DNA of 64,000 nucleotides from NCBI GenBank assembly GCA_902363835.1, contig CABJBM010000008.1, positions 62,001 through 126,000 on the forward strand, in the 5' to 3' direction. The notes under the pieces were generated by a model, which was given only the letters and a program-made list of their open reading frames with translations, was not told where the DNA came from and did not search any database. The position numbers and the translations under genes are program-made. Each line of letters begins with the position of its first letter. Position 1 is the stretch's first letter. Source of the stretch: Lachnospiraceae bacterium. GTDB lineage: Bacteria > Bacillota > Clostridia > Lachnospirales > Lachnospiraceae. Below, piece by piece: positions 62,705 through 64,000 of the stretch.

Positions 62705-63637
62705 CTAGTTTTCGTATAAGGTAGCTATATCATGTATTCTACGCTTCATTTCTGTGCGAATATGTGACGGCTCTAAACACTCGCATTTATCCCCAAAACT
62801 GAAAAGAATATTGTAGTAGTATTCGTTCTCTATGAAAGGAAAACTAACAATGTAATGCTCATTGCCATCAGGCGAAAAGTGTTCATAAGCACAAAAATCA
62901 AGTACCCTGTCCATGACAGATTTATGAATACGAATTTTGATTGTTTTTTGCATGGTTGCCACAATATCCGCAAAATCCAGCGTCGGCTTTTGATAATCTC
63001 GTGGTGTAAAAGGTTCCTTTTGTATTTGTAGGTTTGATATGCGAGATATTTTGAATAAGCGAAAATCATTTCTTTTAAGGCAATACCCTTGTAAATACCA
63101 ATGGCTATTTTTCAATACAAGCTGATACGGCTCGGCTGTTCGTGTAGTTTTGTTTCCATAGCGGTCTGCATATTCAAAAGAAAGCAATTTGCTTTCAAGT
63201 AAAGATGTTTTAATAATTTCTAAATATGCTTGAATATTTCTGTTGTCTATCCACGGACTTAAATCTATGTAAATCTGATTAGCTTTTAATTCAATGTCTT
63301 TTGCTCTGTCGGCGGGGATAAAGCTCTTAACTTTTGCAAGGGCGTTTACCAGTTCATCCCCTCGTATCATAGTAGAAAGATTGGAAAGCCCCATCAGGAT
63401 CGTAGAAAGGTCTGCAGTCGAAAAAACCTTTTTATCAATCTTGTATTTCTGCATGATTTCAAAGCCGCCGCCAACTCCCGGTATAGAACAAACAGGAATA
63501 CCCGCCATATTTATAGTGTCTATGTCACGGTAGATTGTGCGGGGTGAAACTTCAAACATATCTGCTAACTCCTGTGCGCCTATCCGCTCTTTTTCAAGGA
63601 GTATCATAATAATGCTAACAAGCCTGTCAATTTTCAT
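62705..63637 (-). CDS. WYL-domain transcriptional regulator (YafY family)
   Basis: A 310-residue regulator with an N-terminal HTH_11 domain (MKIDRLVSIIMILLEKERIGAQELADMF, then SPRTIYRDIDTI) and a central WYL domain containing SHWYLQGYCLKRNDFRLFKISRI. A WCX-type C terminus follows. The start at 63637 was chosen by an AAGGCGG site; codons upstream lack one. It is divergent from the isochorismatase-family gene. Both genes are visibly more AT-rich than the repair genes to the left, which may indicate recent acquisition next to the IS remnant. Confidence 0.92.
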   Translation of the reverse strand: MKIDRLVSIIMILLEKERIGAQELADMFEVSPRTIYRDIDTINMAGIPVCSIPGVGGGFEIMQKYKIDKKVFSTADLSTILMGLSNLSTMIRGDELVNALAKVKSFIPADRAKDIELKANQIYIDLSPWIDNRNIQAYLEIIKTSLLESKLLSFEYADRYGNKTTRTAEPYQLVLKNSHWYLQGYCLKRNDFRLFKISRISNLQIQKEPFTPRDYQKPTLDFADIVATMQKTIKIRIHKSVMDRVLDFCAYEHFSPDGNEHYIVSFPFIENEYYYNILFSFGDKCECLEPSHIRTEMKRRIHDIATLYEN

Positions 63638-63688
63638 CTGACAGCCGCCTTTCAATTTTTCAAAATTTCTTTTTATCATTCTAGATTG

Positions 63689-63723
63689 TTGCCATACTGT
63701 TGTCAATAATTACATGGTACAAT
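63689..63723 (+). promoter_or_regulatory. Divergent operator/promoter of the WYL regulator and hydrolase
   Basis: TTGCCA-N6-TGTCAA (63689-63706) is an inverted repeat with one mismatch, and TACAAT (63718-63723) is a probable -10 for the rightward gene with only a poor -35 inside the repeat. This suggests activation by the WYL protein (inference). Confidence 0.45.
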
Positions 63724-63764
63724 AAAAAGCAAATAAATCAATCTACCTATCAGGAGGAGACACT

Positions 63765-64000
63765 ATGCAGAAAAAGGCCTTAGTAATAATTGATATACAA
63801 AATGACATAACAAAGAATTACAAGGATATTATTGATAACATCAATAAAGCTATTGATTGGGCAGTCAATAATAATATTCATGTTATTTATATAAGGCATG
63901 AAAATTTATCAGCCGGCACGAGGACTCTTAAGCCCAATACATATGGGTCTGAATTAGCTTCAGACTTGAAAATAGTATCAAAAAATGTTTTTACAAAATA
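63765..64000 (+). CDS. Isochorismatase-family cysteine hydrolase (3' end outside window)
   Basis: The first 78 codons are visible. ATG at 63765-63767 follows AGGAGGAG. The N terminus KALVIIDIQNDI carries the catalytic Asp of this family, and the later VNNNIHVIYIRHE fits the second strand. Members hydrolyse amides or vinyl ethers (nicotinamidase, isochorismatase and similar). The gene is divergent from the WYL regulator and probably its target. The catalytic Lys and Cys lie beyond the window. Confidence 0.85.
   Translation, partial: MQKKALVIIDIQNDITKNYKDIIDNINKAIDWAVNNNIHVIYIRHENLSAGTRTLKPNTYGSELASDLKIVSKNVFTK

Noticed and set aside
1..64000. CRISPR arrays, tRNA or rRNA genes, prophage
   Set aside because: No regularly spaced repeats, cloverleaf genes or phage structural genes were noticed by reading; a dedicated scan would be needed to exclude short tRNAs completely.

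Overview
The window looks like chromosomal DNA of a low-to-moderate GC anaerobic Firmicute, most likely a Lachnospiraceae/Clostridium cluster XIVa organism. This is inferred from gene content: rubrerythrin, an NfnAB-type ferredoxin:NADP oxidoreductase, a GGGtGRT protein with a NifU-like partner, DUF401, HxlR and YesMN regulators, and strong AGGAGG-type ribosome sites. No rRNA, tRNA, CRISPR array or intact mobile element was seen.

Bases 1-31,000 are dominated by sulfur amino-acid metabolism. On the minus strand a long operon (7647 to 1) carries a glutathionyl-hydroquinone-reductase-like protein, an internally deleted M20 amidohydrolase, metNIQ, a polar amino-acid (cystine-type) ABC transporter and a GNAT acetyltransferase. 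This set resembles the Bacillus S-alkyl-cysteine salvage operon. Upstream lies cysK, preceded by a 31-codon leader ORF with a Cys-Cys-Cys run and an intrinsic terminator, which looks like a cysteine attenuator. Then come rubrerythrin, a malY/patB-metB operon, an Rrf2 (CymR/IscR-like) regulator, a LysR regulator, an O-acetylhomoserine sulfhydrylase and a superoxide dismutase. From 16.6 to 30.3 kb there are ilvE, three more MalY/PatB C-S lyases (four intact in the window plus one decayed copy), a glutaredoxin-like protein, a broken and an intact NhaC-type antiporter, a YfcC-type carrier, an intact M20 hydrolase, an enolase-superfamily dehydratase-like protein, and XRE and GntR regulators. ACCTAT/ATAGGT-type inverted repeats recur at the sulfur-gene promoters.

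Bases 30,400-43,000 are mixed: an HxlR regulator with a divergent small protein, a DUF401 transporter and a broken CGGC-domain gene; GGGtGRT plus NifU-like; a secreted NlpC/P60 hydrolase; a MATE exporter; NfnAB; folA with a divergent ThyX-like gene; and a CLC-F type fluoride antiporter behind a fluoride riboswitch with an overlapping terminator.

Bases 43,000-52,500 form a DNA repair block on the minus strand: sbcC, sbcD, a 1011-residue SF1 helicase-nuclease and recQ.

Bases 52,800-62,300 form a xyloside-type utilisation locus: a GH43 enzyme, two permeases and a binding protein, facing a YesM/YesN two-component pair whose receiver has Asn in place of the phospho-accepting Asp, followed by an EamA transporter. 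The right end (62,300-64,000) holds a decayed IS1182-family transposase, a WYL-domain regulator and a divergent, partial isochorismatase-family hydrolase.
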